Shown here: positions 50,366 through 59,148 of the stretch, piece after piece
How positions within the stretch are numbered: the first letter of the stretch is position 1
Layout of the letters: every line of letters starts with the position of its first letter
Program-made: the position numbers and the translations under genes
Notes under the pieces: generated by a model
Databases searched by the model: none
What the model was told of the DNA's origin: nothing
Seen by the model: only the letters and a program-made list of their open reading frames with translations
Assembly (NCBI RefSeq): GCF_044458865.1
Contig: NZ_JBITIH010000002.1
Coordinates: 124,001 to 188,000 of the forward strand
DNA: 64,000 nucleotides
Reading direction: 5' to 3'
Source of the DNA: Micromonospora_G sp044458865
GTDB lineage: Bacteria; Actinomycetota; Actinomycetes; Mycobacteriales; Micromonosporaceae

Positions 50366-50887
50366 TCAGAACGGAGGCTCTTCGTCGAAGTTTCCGCCGC
50401 CCGAACCGGAACCGGAGGAGGCCGGGGCTGCCGTGGCCCACGGGTCGTCGAAGTTGCCTCCGCCGCCCTGGCCACCACCGCCACCGCCGGAGGCGCCGAA
50501 GCCGCCACCGCCACCGCCGGAGCGCGACATCTTCTGCACCTTCGCCGTGGCGTACCGCAGCGACGGGCCGATCTCGTCGACCTCCAGCTCGATGACGGTG
50601 CGCTTCTCACCCTCGCGGGTCTCGTACGACCGCTGACGCAGCCGGCCCGAGACGATCACGCGGGCACCCCGCTGTAGCGACTCGGCGACGTGCTCCGCTG
50701 CCTGCCGCCATACGGTGCAGGCGAGGAAGAGCGGGTCGCCGTCCTTCCACTCGTTCGTGGCCCGGTCCATGAACCGGGGCGTGGATGCGATCCGGAACTT
50801 GGCGACCGCCGCGCCGGACGGGGTGAAACGCAACTCGGGGTCATCAGTCAGGTTGCCGATGACCGTGATGGTGGTATCTCCTGCCAT
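50366..50887 (-). CDS. ssb: Single-stranded DNA-binding protein
   Basis: 173 residues from ATG 50887 (GAGGAG upstream). OB-fold core (TTITVIGNLTDDPELRFTPSGAAVAKFRIASTP, GDPLFLACTVWRQAAEHV, GARVIVSGRLRQRSYET), then a Gly-rich linker with long GGGGGG runs (about 120-160) and the acidic tip FDEEPPF that recruits partner proteins. Standard position between rpsF and rpsR. Confidence 0.98.
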   Translation of the reverse strand: MAGDTTITVIGNLTDDPELRFTPSGAAVAKFRIASTPRFMDRATNEWKDGDPLFLACTVWRQAAEHVAESLQRGARVIVSGRLRQRSYETREGEKRTVIELEVDEIGPSLRYATAKVQKMSRSGGGGGGFGASGGGGGGQGGGGNFDDPWATAAPASSGSGSGGGNFDEEPPF

Positions 50888-50987
50888 GACCAACTCCTCG
50901 CGCACTCATCAGACTCCGTCGTAAGGCTGCCAGAGCCGTACGACAGAGCCCTGAGGCTGATCCGGGCGTGCCGGGAAAGAACGCGCG

Positions 50988-51278
50988 TCAGCGCGTTTCC
51001 GGCCGGATGACCTTGGTGCGCAGCACGGACTCGTTGAGTCGCAGCTGACGATCCAGCTCAGCCACCGCAGCAGGCGTGGCCTGCAGGTCGATGACGGCGT
51101 AGATGCCCTCGGCCTTCTTGTTGATCTCGAACGAGAGGCGCCGGCGGCCCCACACGTCGAGCTTCTCCACCGAGCCACCCGCAGTGCGGATCACGTTGAG
51201 GTACGTGTCGAGCGACGGGGCGACGGTGCGCTCCTCGAGGCTTGGATCGAGGATGACCATGATCTCGTAATGACGCAA
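50988..51278 (-). CDS. rpsF: 30S ribosomal protein S6
   Basis: 96 residues (RHYEIMVILDPSLEERTVAPS, WGRRRLSFEINKKAEGIYAV). The start codon must be TTG 51278: AGGAGG lies ten bases upstream, and no ATG or GTG is in frame at that place. First gene of the ribosomal/ssb operon; ssb follows after a 100-base gap. Confidence 0.97.
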   Translation of the reverse strand: MRHYEIMVILDPSLEERTVAPSLDTYLNVIRTAGGSVEKLDVWGRRRLSFEINKKAEGIYAVIDLQATPAAVAELDRQLRLNESVLRTKVIRPETR

Positions 51279-51440
51279 GACGTGCTCACCTCCTATGGGC
51301 TAGCGGCCACGGTCCTTCCGTGGCAGGAGGTCGTGCGTCGTTGCCGCGTACTCCGGAGGGGGGACCCTCGGGCACATGGACAACCTGACCAGGATACCCG
51401 GTGGCGTACCGAGACGTTCACCGGGCGTACGGGTGTTACC

Positions 51441-51481
51441 AGGGGCCCCTTCCCGTCTCGGATCGACGGGAAGGGGCCCCT
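51441..51481. repeat. GGGGCCCC inverted-repeat element
   Basis: AGGGGCCCCTTCCCGT (51441-51456) is perfectly complementary to 51466-51481 across a nine-base loop (CTCGGATCG). The arms are themselves partly palindromic. It lies in the 318-base non-coding stretch (51279-51596) between the rpsF start and the next gene. No other gene or RNA was recognised there. Similar AGGGGCCCCTT elements recur in Micromonospora genomes as far as I remember; terminator is an alternative. Confidence 0.72.
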
Positions 51482-51596
51482 CCTTGCAGAGCCGCGGGGC
51501 GCCCTATCCGCATTCTTTGGGTGGGACCTGGGGAGGAACGACCACACCGATGAGGTTGGATAGGAGGCGCCCCGCGGAGCCTACTGAGTTGTCATC

Positions 51597-52121
51597 TTAC
51601 GCCACAACAGTCCGTGTTGCTCGTTGAGCGACAATAGCCCGAATTGCCCCAGCACTGACTCCCACCACGCACACCGTGGCGACCAGCGCGAGCAAACCGG
51701 TGAATCCGGAGTTCCGGGACGATCCACCGGATCCGGGAGATCCCGCTGCCGGGCTCGCGGACCAGGCCGACCAGCGGGCACTCCCCTCCGCCGCGCCGGG
51801 CCGCGCGACGGAGGGGGCCCATTGATCAACGTCAAAGGTACGTTCGAACGGCGACACCACGTCCACCCGCACCACCGAACCGGCGGCGACCCGGCAGCCC
51901 GACCGCGGCGAGGGCACCCTCGTCGAGTCGGTCCGCCCCACGGGTGCGTGGCGGAGACGAAGCAGGTGGTTGCCCCCCGAGTCGGTGTCGGAGGCGCTGT
52001 CCCGTCCGGAAGCGCCGGCAACCGGGGCGCCGACCGCGACCGCCGCCGCCAACGGCGGCGCGCCAGCGAACAACGCGGCGACAGCCACGGTGGCGCGACG
52101 GTGACGGAGCAGCGGCGGCAC
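51597..52121 (-). CDS. Secreted, C-terminally anchored hypothetical protein
   Basis: 174 residues from GTG 52121, which has AAGGGA seven bases upstream; the frame is open to 52187. Signal peptide (PPLLRHRRATVAVAALFAGAPPLAAA) and a C-terminal helix (TGLLALVATVCVVGVSAGAI) with a short RAIVAQRAT end frame a Ser/Gly/Pro-rich domain containing GCRVAAGSVVRVDVVSPFERTFDV. No LPxTG-type sorting signal. Unknown family; likely a wall- or membrane-held surface protein. Confidence 0.65.
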   Translation of the reverse strand: MPPLLRHRRATVAVAALFAGAPPLAAAVAVGAPVAGASGRDSASDTDSGGNHLLRLRHAPVGRTDSTRVPSPRSGCRVAAGSVVRVDVVSPFERTFDVDQWAPSVARPGAAEGSARWSAWSASPAAGSPGSGGSSRNSGFTGLLALVATVCVVGVSAGAIRAIVAQRATRTVVA

Positions 52122-52302
52122 TTCTTCATCCCTTGGTTCGGCAGTGCTTCCAGACCCGGTCCGAAACTGCCGGACCATGAGTCTCACCAGTGCTAACGAC
52201 CAGCCTCGCGGGCGGTAACGCAGGGTGCCGGAACGCCTGCGCTACGAGGTCCGGCGGTCTGCCGCGATGTCGCACACGGCGTCGGGACGTAGGCTCGCCT
52301 TC

Positions 52303-53109
52303 ATGCGTATCGGAGCCCACGTCGACTCGGCGGACCCGTTGGACGAGGCCACCCTCCGGCAGGCGGACACGGTGCAGTTCTTCCTCGCCGACCCGCAGGG
52401 GTGGAAGCCACCGGAACCCCGCGCCGACGCCGACCGGTTACGCGCCGCCGAGGTCGACGTCTACATCCACGCGCCGTACGTGATCAACGTGGCGACGCTC
52501 AACAACCGGATCCGCATCCCCAGCCGCAAACTGCTGATCGAGCACGCCAACGCGGCTGCCACGGTGGGCGCGCGAGGGTTGGTCGTACACGGCGGGCACG
52601 TGAACAAGGGCGACGACCTCGCGAAGGGTTTCGACAACTGGCGGAAGACCTTCGCGTACGCGGCGGAGTCCGGTGGTTTCGCCACCCCAGTGTTGATCGA
52701 GAACACCGCCGGTGGTGACAACGCCTGTGCCCGCCGGTTCGACTCGCTCGCCCGGCTGTGGGACGCCGTCGGCGAGTACGGTGTCGGCTTCTGCCTGGAC
52801 ACCTGCCACGCCCATGCCGGCGGTGAGGACCTCCTCGACATCGTGGACCGGGTCAAGGCGATCACCGGTCGGATCGACCTGATTCACGCCAACGACTCGA
52901 AAGACGGATTTGATTCCGGCCGCGACCGGCACGACAACCTCGGGCAGGGAAACATCGATCCGGACCTGGTCGTCGCCGTGATCCGCGCCGCTGGCGCACC
53001 CGTCGTGGTGGAGACACCGGGCGGGGCGGAGGGGCAGCGCGCGGACATCGCCTACCTGCGTGAACGCGTAAGCGGCGAGCAGCACGCGGGTGGTAGGGGA
53101 AGAGCCTGA
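52303..53109 (+). CDS. nfo: Endonuclease IV (AP endonuclease)
   Basis: 268 residues from ATG 52303. TIM-barrel zinc nuclease that cuts at abasic sites. Metal-ligand segments are all present: MRIGAHVD, VYIHAPYVIN, LVVHGGH, VLIENTAGG, CLDTCHAHA, LIHANDSKDGFDSGRDRHDNLGQGNID and VVVETPGG. Its TGA shares a base with the ATG of the following membrane-protein gene, so the two are translationally coupled. Confidence 0.95.
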   Translation: MRIGAHVDSADPLDEATLRQADTVQFFLADPQGWKPPEPRADADRLRAAEVDVYIHAPYVINVATLNNRIRIPSRKLLIEHANAAATVGARGLVVHGGHVNKGDDLAKGFDNWRKTFAYAAESGGFATPVLIENTAGGDNACARRFDSLARLWDAVGEYGVGFCLDTCHAHAGGEDLLDIVDRVKAITGRIDLIHANDSKDGFDSGRDRHDNLGQGNIDPDLVVAVIRAAGAPVVVETPGGAEGQRADIAYLRERVSGEQHAGGRGRA

Positions 53110-55304
53110 TGACAACGAACCAGTCGAACATGACCGACGTTCCCGCCGAAGCAGCCGACCACGCAGCTCCCGCCGTCAACGGAGCGACCAACGGCGGATC
53201 GGGCAGCAGCACCAACGGGTCGACCAGCGTCACCCCGCCCGCCAAGGGCACCAAGGCCACCTCGCCCGCCAAGAACGGCGAGGCCACCACCGGTGGCCAG
53301 TCCAGTGGGGTTGACCAGGCCAGCGAGAAGACGGACGACGCGAAGAAGGTCGACGCGGCTGGGACGGAGAAAGCGGCGGGCGACACCGTCATCGACCTCG
53401 GCACCATCGCCCCCGACGTCGCCGCCCAGCCCGTCGTGCGCCGGCCCTGGTGGCGGCGGATCGTGCCAGGACGTCGCGCCACGACCACCCCGGCCGGGTC
53501 TGCCGCGAGCGACTCGGTGGACCGATGGTCCGCTTTCGGGCCGGCACCGGAGCCCGTGCCCGGACCGGTCGGTCGGGTGGGCCGCGCGGTCGGGCGGGTG
53601 TTGATCCACGAGTGGACGTTGGCCAGTCTGGCCAGTCTGGCGTTGGCGGTCGTACTGACCTGGCCGACCCTGCGCTACCCGCAGCACACCATCGCCCAGG
53701 ACATCTGGGACCCGACTCTCCAGGCATGGCAGATGTCCTGGTCCGGACACATCCTGCTGACCAATCCGGCACTGCTCTGGCAATCGAACGCGTTCTACCC
53801 GGAGTCGTGGAGCTTCGCCTTCTCCGACACCCTGCTCGGCTACGCGCCAGCGGGCATGATCGGAGAGGGTCCGGTCGCGGCGATCCTCCGCTACAACATC
53901 ATCTTTGTGCTGGCGCACGCGCTCGCGGCGCTCGGCGCGTACGCATTGGTCCGCCAACTCGGCGCTGGCAAGATCGGCGCAGCGGTGGCCGGGGTCGCCT
54001 TCGCCTACCCGCCGTGGCTCCTCTCCCAAGCCGGTCACCTACATGTGCTCTCCAACGGCGGAATTCCGCTGGCGCTGGCGATGTTGGCGCGGGGACACGG
54101 CTGGTCGTTGCGACACGGCTTCCGGCCGGAACGTCGGCACGCCGGGTGGGCGCTCGCCGGTTGGCTCGTCGCGGCCTGGCAGCTCAGCCTCGGCTTCGGG
54201 ATCGGCCTTCCGTTCGCGTACTTCCTGGCCGTGATCATGCTCGTCGCCGCGGTGACCTGGTTCGTCCGACGCACCTGGGTGTGGAAGGAACGGCGACCGC
54301 TCGGAATCCGGCTGCTGCTGGCTGACTTCTGGGGAGCGGTGATCTTCGCCGGAATCGGCGCACTGCTCGCCATCCCGTACTTCAAGGTCGCCGAGCTGCA
54401 CCCGAACGCCAAACGTACGGTCGGCGACCTCGCGCTCTTCTCGCCGCCGCCGAGCGGATTCGTGGTCGCACCGCAGGAGTCGTTGATCTGGGGCCGGCTG
54501 CACGAGGCGGCGCGGGCCGGGCTGCCGTGGGCGCCGGAGAACACCCTCCTGCCCGGGTACGCCCTCTACGCGCTCGCCCTCGCCGGTTTGTTCTTCTCCA
54601 TCTGGACCGTACGGCAGCGGTTGCTTCTGCTCGCCGCCACGCTGGTGACCGCCATCCTCGCGATGGGCACCGAGTTCTTCGGCGGACGCTTCACCTACCT
54701 GCCGCTCTTCGAGAACCTTCCCGGCTGGGACGGGGTACGTACGCCGGGCCGGTTGATGATCTGGACCACGCTGCTGCTCGGCATCCTCGGCGCCGGTGCG
54801 GTGAGCGCCTTCGCGCGGCGTGCCCGGGACATCTCGGCGGCGGAGCGGATCCCGCCACGTCCCGGCCCGTTGCTGCGCCTGGCGACCCTGCTGCCGCTCG
54901 CCCTGGTCCTGGTCGAAGGACTCAACTCGACCCCGACCCCGATCGTGCCGGCCCAACCCGCCGCGCTTCGTACGGTCGACGGGCCGATCATGGTCCTCCC
55001 CTCCGACCAGGGCACCGACCAGCACGTGATGCTCTGGTCGACCAGCCGGTTCCAGGACGTGGTGAACGGCGGCAGCGGCTTCACCCCGGAGTCTCTCGCG
55101 GAGGTACGCGAGCGGACCCAGACCTTCCCCGACCAGGGCAGCGTGGACTACCTACGCGGGCTCGGGGTGAGGACGGTCGTACTGCTCAAGGACCGGATCG
55201 CCGGCACGCCTTGGGAGCAGGCCGCCGAACTGCCGGTGGATCAGTTCGGGATCCAGCGCGAGGACCAGGGCGACACCATCGTCTACCAGCTCGCCCAGGG
55301 CTGA
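53109..55304 (+). CDS. GT-C-like polytopic membrane protein
   Basis: 731 residues from ATG 53109, overlapping nfo by one base (TGATG). A disordered N-terminus of about 150 residues (Asn/Ser/Thr/Lys-rich) precedes about ten hydrophobic segments and a soluble C-terminal domain (about 610-731). IAQDIWDPTLQAWQMSWSGHIL in the first loop, with its acidic pair, and the FSDTLLGYAPAGMI segment suggest a GT-C glycosyltransferase; VRTPGRLMIWTTLLLG resembles YfhO-like or DUF6541-type proteins. Function uncertain; not the mycobacterial arrangement. Confidence 0.75.
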   Translation: MTTNQSNMTDVPAEAADHAAPAVNGATNGGSGSSTNGSTSVTPPAKGTKATSPAKNGEATTGGQSSGVDQASEKTDDAKKVDAAGTEKAAGDTVIDLGTIAPDVAAQPVVRRPWWRRIVPGRRATTTPAGSAASDSVDRWSAFGPAPEPVPGPVGRVGRAVGRVLIHEWTLASLASLALAVVLTWPTLRYPQHTIAQDIWDPTLQAWQMSWSGHILLTNPALLWQSNAFYPESWSFAFSDTLLGYAPAGMIGEGPVAAILRYNIIFVLAHALAALGAYALVRQLGAGKIGAAVAGVAFAYPPWLLSQAGHLHVLSNGGIPLALAMLARGHGWSLRHGFRPERRHAGWALAGWLVAAWQLSLGFGIGLPFAYFLAVIMLVAAVTWFVRRTWVWKERRPLGIRLLLADFWGAVIFAGIGALLAIPYFKVAELHPNAKRTVGDLALFSPPPSGFVVAPQESLIWGRLHEAARAGLPWAPENTLLPGYALYALALAGLFFSIWTVRQRLLLLAATLVTAILAMGTEFFGGRFTYLPLFENLPGWDGVRTPGRLMIWTTLLLGILGAGAVSAFARRARDISAAERIPPRPGPLLRLATLLPLALVLVEGLNSTPTPIVPAQPAALRTVDGPIMVLPSDQGTDQHVMLWSTSRFQDVVNGGSGFTPESLAEVRERTQTFPDQGSVDYLRGLGVRTVVLLKDRIAGTPWEQAAELPVDQFGIQREDQGDTIVYQLAQG

Positions 55305-55333
55305 CCCGGGCGCGGATCAAGCAGGCAACAGCA

Positions 55334-55370
55334 CTGGCCCGGACCGCCGCGATGCGGTGGTCCGGGCCAG
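55334..55370. terminator. Bidirectional terminator
   Basis: CTGGCCCGGACC (55334-55345) pairs with GGTCCGGGCCAG (55359-55370), with inner complementary bases GCCGC/GCGG, between two convergent membrane-protein genes. Confidence 0.65.
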
Positions 55371-55397
55371 TTCGATTCGTACCCTCGGTGCTGCCGG

Positions 55398-56933
55398 TCA
55401 GGGGGCCGGTACGGGTTGGCCGGCCGAGGGCGGTTCGGGTGCGGCGTCGGAGTGGTCCGCCCGCCGACCCGTACGCCAACGGGTGAACCACGGCGCGTCC
55501 GGCGCGCCGTTGAACACCCCGCCGTCCGGGTCGTCCTCGTAGGTCGCGCGCACCGGGTCGAGTTCGGGTCGGAGGACCTCACGCACGATCAGCACGCAGA
55601 GGATGACCACCGTGACCCAGCGGAGCGTCGCGGCGAGCACGAACACGCCCTCCGGGAAGACCTGCTTGCCGGAGGCGCCGAGTAGTTCACCGTAGAAGGC
55701 GACGAAGTAGCAGATCTCCGCGAACTGCCAGGCGAGGAAGGCGCCCCACCGTGGTCGGGCGAGCACCAGCAGCGGCAGCAGCCAGAGTGTGTACTGCTGG
55801 GACCAGACCTTGCTGAAGATGAGGAACGCGGCGACCACGAGGAAGGCCAACTGGGCCAGCCGGGGCCGTCTCGGCGCGAACGCGGCGAGCAGGACGACAC
55901 CGCCGCACGCCAGGATGAAGAGGGCGTACGTCAGGATGTTGAGCGTCGGTACGTTGTTGCTCAGCCACTGGAACGGCCCCTGGTCGCCGGGGTTGCCGCT
56001 GTTCCACTTGCCGTCGAGGTAGCGGCCGATGTACCAGAGCGTGCCCCAGTCGATCGGCCGTTCGCTGTTCAGGTCGAAGAACCGCATCCAGCTCTCCCGG
56101 TACGGGATCGCCACCGGCAGGTTCACCGCCACCACGGTGACGACGGCGGCACCGGTCGCGACCAGGGCCTGACGCAGTCGGTTCGCCCGTACGGCCAGCA
56201 CGAGAATCGGGCCGATGATGAACAACGGGAAGAGTTTCGCGGCGCCGGCGAGCCCGAGCAGGACGCCGGCCGCCACCGGTCGACGCTTGGCCCAGGCGTA
56301 GAGGCCGAAGGCGGCGAGCCCGATGGCGAGCAGGTCCCAGTTGACGGTCGCGGTGACCAGCAGCGCCGGGGAGAGTGCGAAGAGCGCGGCATCCCATGGT
56401 CGACGTCGGCGCAGTGACAGGAGCATGGCGACGGTGGCCACCGCGAGCGCGCTGAGTACGACGGCGTTCAGGTTGTAGAACCACATGCCCTGGTTGAGGC
56501 CGGGCCGGGATTCCCCGAGCGCGTGTACGGGTAGGCCGAGCGCGCCCATGAAGTATCCGGTCACCACCGGGTACTCGACCGGGTGGTCCTGGTAGGGGAC
56601 CTTGCCCTCGTTGAGGCCCTCGGCGTAGTAGAGCGCGAGCACGTCGGTGTAGCAGAGCCGGGTGTACTGGATGTTGTTCTGCCACGCGCCGTCCTGGCAG
56701 GGCGACTTCTGCACCCAGTGCAGGGCGAGGGTGAGACAGGTCAGCGCCAGCACGATGCGTGCGGCGCTCCAGAACACACCACCACGGCTGCCACGGGGGT
56801 GGCCGACCTCTACGGCGTAGTTGCCGAGGGGTCCACCGATCGCCTCGGCCAGCCCCCGGACGAACCCGTCCGAACGGGAGGGGTGGTCCACCTTTTCAGG
56901 CTCGTCGATGCCTGCCGTTGGCTGCACGCTCAT
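55398..56933 (-). CDS. GT87 (DUF2029) membrane protein, Rv0051-like
   Basis: 511 residues from ATG 56933. Multi-pass protein with VLALYYAEGLNEGKVPYQDHPVEYPVVTGYFMG (acidic first-loop motif), LAGAAKLFPLFIIGPILVLAVR and NNVPTLNILTYALF, typical of GT87 polyprenyl-mannose transferases. Its place upstream of the rpsF operon and near ponA is that of mycobacterial Rv0051, so it is probably the orthologue. The C-terminal 70 residues are Asp/Pro-rich and cytoplasmic. Confidence 0.87.
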   Translation of the reverse strand: MSVQPTAGIDEPEKVDHPSRSDGFVRGLAEAIGGPLGNYAVEVGHPRGSRGGVFWSAARIVLALTCLTLALHWVQKSPCQDGAWQNNIQYTRLCYTDVLALYYAEGLNEGKVPYQDHPVEYPVVTGYFMGALGLPVHALGESRPGLNQGMWFYNLNAVVLSALAVATVAMLLSLRRRRPWDAALFALSPALLVTATVNWDLLAIGLAAFGLYAWAKRRPVAAGVLLGLAGAAKLFPLFIIGPILVLAVRANRLRQALVATGAAVVTVVAVNLPVAIPYRESWMRFFDLNSERPIDWGTLWYIGRYLDGKWNSGNPGDQGPFQWLSNNVPTLNILTYALFILACGGVVLLAAFAPRRPRLAQLAFLVVAAFLIFSKVWSQQYTLWLLPLLVLARPRWGAFLAWQFAEICYFVAFYGELLGASGKQVFPEGVFVLAATLRWVTVVILCVLIVREVLRPELDPVRATYEDDPDGGVFNGAPDAPWFTRWRTGRRADHSDAAPEPPSAGQPVPAP

Positions 56934-57280
56934 GACCCGACATAATGCCGCATCAACGAGCCCCCCACGAGTACGTGGGCGGTCACGGATGCGGCAGACG
57001 ATGACCGGTGCAGCCCTGACAGGCGGGTACGCGGGTCGGTTGGTGGCGGGCCGGGTGGTCGAGCCGTCCTACCCGACGACCCCAAAGACTCATATGCCTG
57101 ATTAGACCACTCTTGTCCGTCGGGCCAGTCCCGGATCCGGCACCCATTGATGTGCACCTGACCAGGCATTAGTGCCCTCGACCTGTTGCGCCCACCTGAT
57201 GGTCAATTCACCCCAAAGCCGGTATTGATCAAGAGAGATCCCCATGTGATACTTGATCGTGGACCCGAACGGGGGGAACA
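56934..57280. other. Intergenic region, GC-poor near the SARP gene
   Basis: 347 bases without a gene between the Rv0051-like gene and the divergent SARP gene. The right half (57100-57280) is clearly less GC-rich. It contains the candidate SARP promoter (57225-57253) and two TTGATC copies (57225-57230, 57253-57258), 28 bases apart. Confidence 0.6.
57225..57253 (+). promoter_or_regulatory. Candidate promoter of the SARP gene
   Basis: TTGATC (57225-57230) and GATACT (57248-57253) with a 17-base spacer, each matching four of six consensus positions; the start would lie about 57260, 20 bases before the GTG start and its GGGGGGAA ribosome binding site. Confidence 0.38.
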
Positions 57281-58165
57281 GTGGATTTTCGAATACTTGG
57301 GCCAGTAACTGTTCGCTCAGATGATAAGCAGATTTCACCAAGCGGAGCACGTCACCGAAAAGTGCTGGCAGCCCTCCTGGTGGAGGTCAACGAACCCGTT
57401 TCGACCGACCGGCTGATCGATGTGCTGTGGGAGCACTCCCCGCCGGCCACCGCCCGCCAGCAGGTTCAGAACTGCATTGGGTCGCTCAGGACCATCCTCA
57501 CCAATGCGGGCAGGAACCACGTTCTCTCGCGACGAGCCAACAGTTACACGCTCGAACTCCCGGACAATCTTGTCGACGGGCAAGCATTCAAGCGGCTCTG
57601 CCACGATGCCGACCTGTTGACTCGTTCGGGCGAGTTATCCAAGGCCACCGCCTCGCTTCGTAAAGCACTGAGCCTATGGCACGGTCGGGCACTTGAGGAT
57701 GTGCATTCCGACGCATTGATCGCGGACGCGGCGAACCTTGAGGAGACGCGGGTCCATGCCATCGAAGGTCTCATCGAACTGGAGTTCGCACAGGGCAACC
57801 ACAACGCTCTGATCGCCGACCTCACCTCGTGGGTGCGGCTGCACCCGTACCACGAGGGCATGCACGGCCGTCTCGCCGAAGCCCTGAACGGTGCGTCTCG
57901 ACGCGCCGAGGCACTGCAGGTGATCCACGACCTGAAACTCAGACTGGACACCGATCTGGGCATCGGCCCGAGCCCCGCGCTACGCGAGGTGGAACAGAAG
58001 ATCCTCGGTAAGCCGGCCGACGAGTTCCCCCGGGCCGGCTACGTGAACATCGACCTGGACATCGTGCAATCGGTTGCCTCCACCCTGGCCGATCTGACGG
58101 CAACGGTCCAACTGCTGCTTTCCGGGCACTCGCCCGACCCTCGGGGAGCCAAGATCGGCGGGTAG
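57281..58165 (+). CDS. SARP/AfsR-type transcriptional regulator
   Basis: 294 residues from GTG 57281, preceded by GGGGGGAACA. OmpR-like DNA-binding domain (FRILGPVTVRSDDKQISPSG, RKVLAALLVEVNEPVSTDRLIDVLW, QNCIGSLRTIL) followed by a bacterial transcriptional activator domain (SLWHGRALEDV, LIELEFAQGNHNALIADL, YHEGMHGRLAEALNG, LGIGPSPALREVEQKIL). No ATPase or TPR part: a short SARP. SARPs usually activate linked secondary-metabolite or exported-product genes; here the following genes encode secreted proteins. The GC content is lower than in neighbouring genes. Confidence 0.9.
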   Translation: MDFRILGPVTVRSDDKQISPSGARHRKVLAALLVEVNEPVSTDRLIDVLWEHSPPATARQQVQNCIGSLRTILTNAGRNHVLSRRANSYTLELPDNLVDGQAFKRLCHDADLLTRSGELSKATASLRKALSLWHGRALEDVHSDALIADAANLEETRVHAIEGLIELEFAQGNHNALIADLTSWVRLHPYHEGMHGRLAEALNGASRRAEALQVIHDLKLRLDTDLGIGPSPALREVEQKILGKPADEFPRAGYVNIDLDIVQSVASTLADLTATVQLLLSGHSPDPRGAKIGG

Positions 58166-58497
58166 TCCTGGGCCCCTCGCTCCGCTGGCCGGTCGGGCGC
58201 CCGACCGGGCGGTCCCGTACGTGGTCGCCGCGCGTGCCCCGTCGGTCACCGTCACCCGCATCGGTATCACCTCGGAACGGCCAACGTCCCCGGTCCTCAC
58301 GTCACCGCGGGTTGCGCCGAGCTGACCGGCCCTCGGGTCGAATCTCCGGCCTGGAGCGGATGCTGCCCGGCCGGCTGGATCCCCACACGGCGGTGACGTT
58401 CGCCGATGAGTGACGCGATGGTGACAGGGGAGTGGCAGGGGCTGCGACGGTGACCTTCTGTGCGTCCGCCGTGGACGCGGAGAAGGGAAGAGCACCC
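58166..58497. other. Intergenic region
   Basis: 332 bases between the SARP gene and the DUF2690-like gene. I see no gene, RNA or strong repeat; the AAGGGA at 58483-58488 serves the downstream start. SARP binding sites (direct heptamer repeats) were looked for but none is convincing. Confidence 0.5.
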
Positions 58498-59148
58498 ATG
58501 CAAGCGAGACCACCCGCGCTGGCCCCTCGACCGCCCCGAAAGGGACGGTTCTGGCTCCGGCTGGGGAGCACGGCCCTGCTGCTCGTCATCGCCGTCACCA
58601 GCACCACCTTCACGACCGCCGAGCGGCCAGCCCAGGCGGCGAGCTGCCTGGCGGAGACCTGCAATGGACAGTGGCCGGACACCGCGGGCTGCATGACCGC
58701 CAACACACAGGAAATCTTCCTGCACCCGTTCCAGTTCGACGCCGACGAAGAAACCTCCGATGACCCGACGCCCGGGCACGACGGCAAGGACTACATAGGC
58801 AACGGAACGGTGTACTACTCGCCGGAATGTCGGGCGGCCTGGGCCGACTTCAACTTCAGCTGGGCTGAATGGGGTGCAACCGACCCCTGGGTGCCGGACC
58901 TCCAGTTCTGGAGCCAACCACAGACTGGCGGATGGGCCCAGACGATCTGGGCAGAACGCCCGGTCGGCGGCAGCAACATGCCCTACTACCAGATTCCCGG
59001 TACGCAGACCTACCGCACGCCGCTGGTGGACTGGAACACATCCATCCAACTCTGTGTCTGGATCTACAGATCGTCGGACCCTGCTCCGGTGCGGACCAAC
59101 TCTGCCTGGAACTTCGACGACCGGGAGGCGTGTACGCCGTGGCTCTGA
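58498..59148 (+). CDS. Secreted DUF2690-like protein 2
   Basis: 216 residues from ATG 58498. A signal peptide (PPRKGRFWLRLGSTALLLVIA, cleaved after AQAA) exports a domain with CLAETCNGQWP and VYYSPECRAAWADFNF, the spaced C-x4-C ... YS-x2-C-x-AWA pattern of the DUF2690 protein at 11431 but with a longer, Asp-rich insert. The rest (FWSQPQTGGWAQTIWAERPVG) is Trp-rich, like carbohydrate-binding proteins. The stop overlaps the next start by ten bases. Confidence 0.72.
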   Translation: MQARPPALAPRPPRKGRFWLRLGSTALLLVIAVTSTTFTTAERPAQAASCLAETCNGQWPDTAGCMTANTQEIFLHPFQFDADEETSDDPTPGHDGKDYIGNGTVYYSPECRAAWADFNFSWAEWGATDPWVPDLQFWSQPQTGGWAQTIWAERPVGGSNMPYYQIPGTQTYRTPLVDWNTSIQLCVWIYRSSDPAPVRTNSAWNFDDREACTPWL

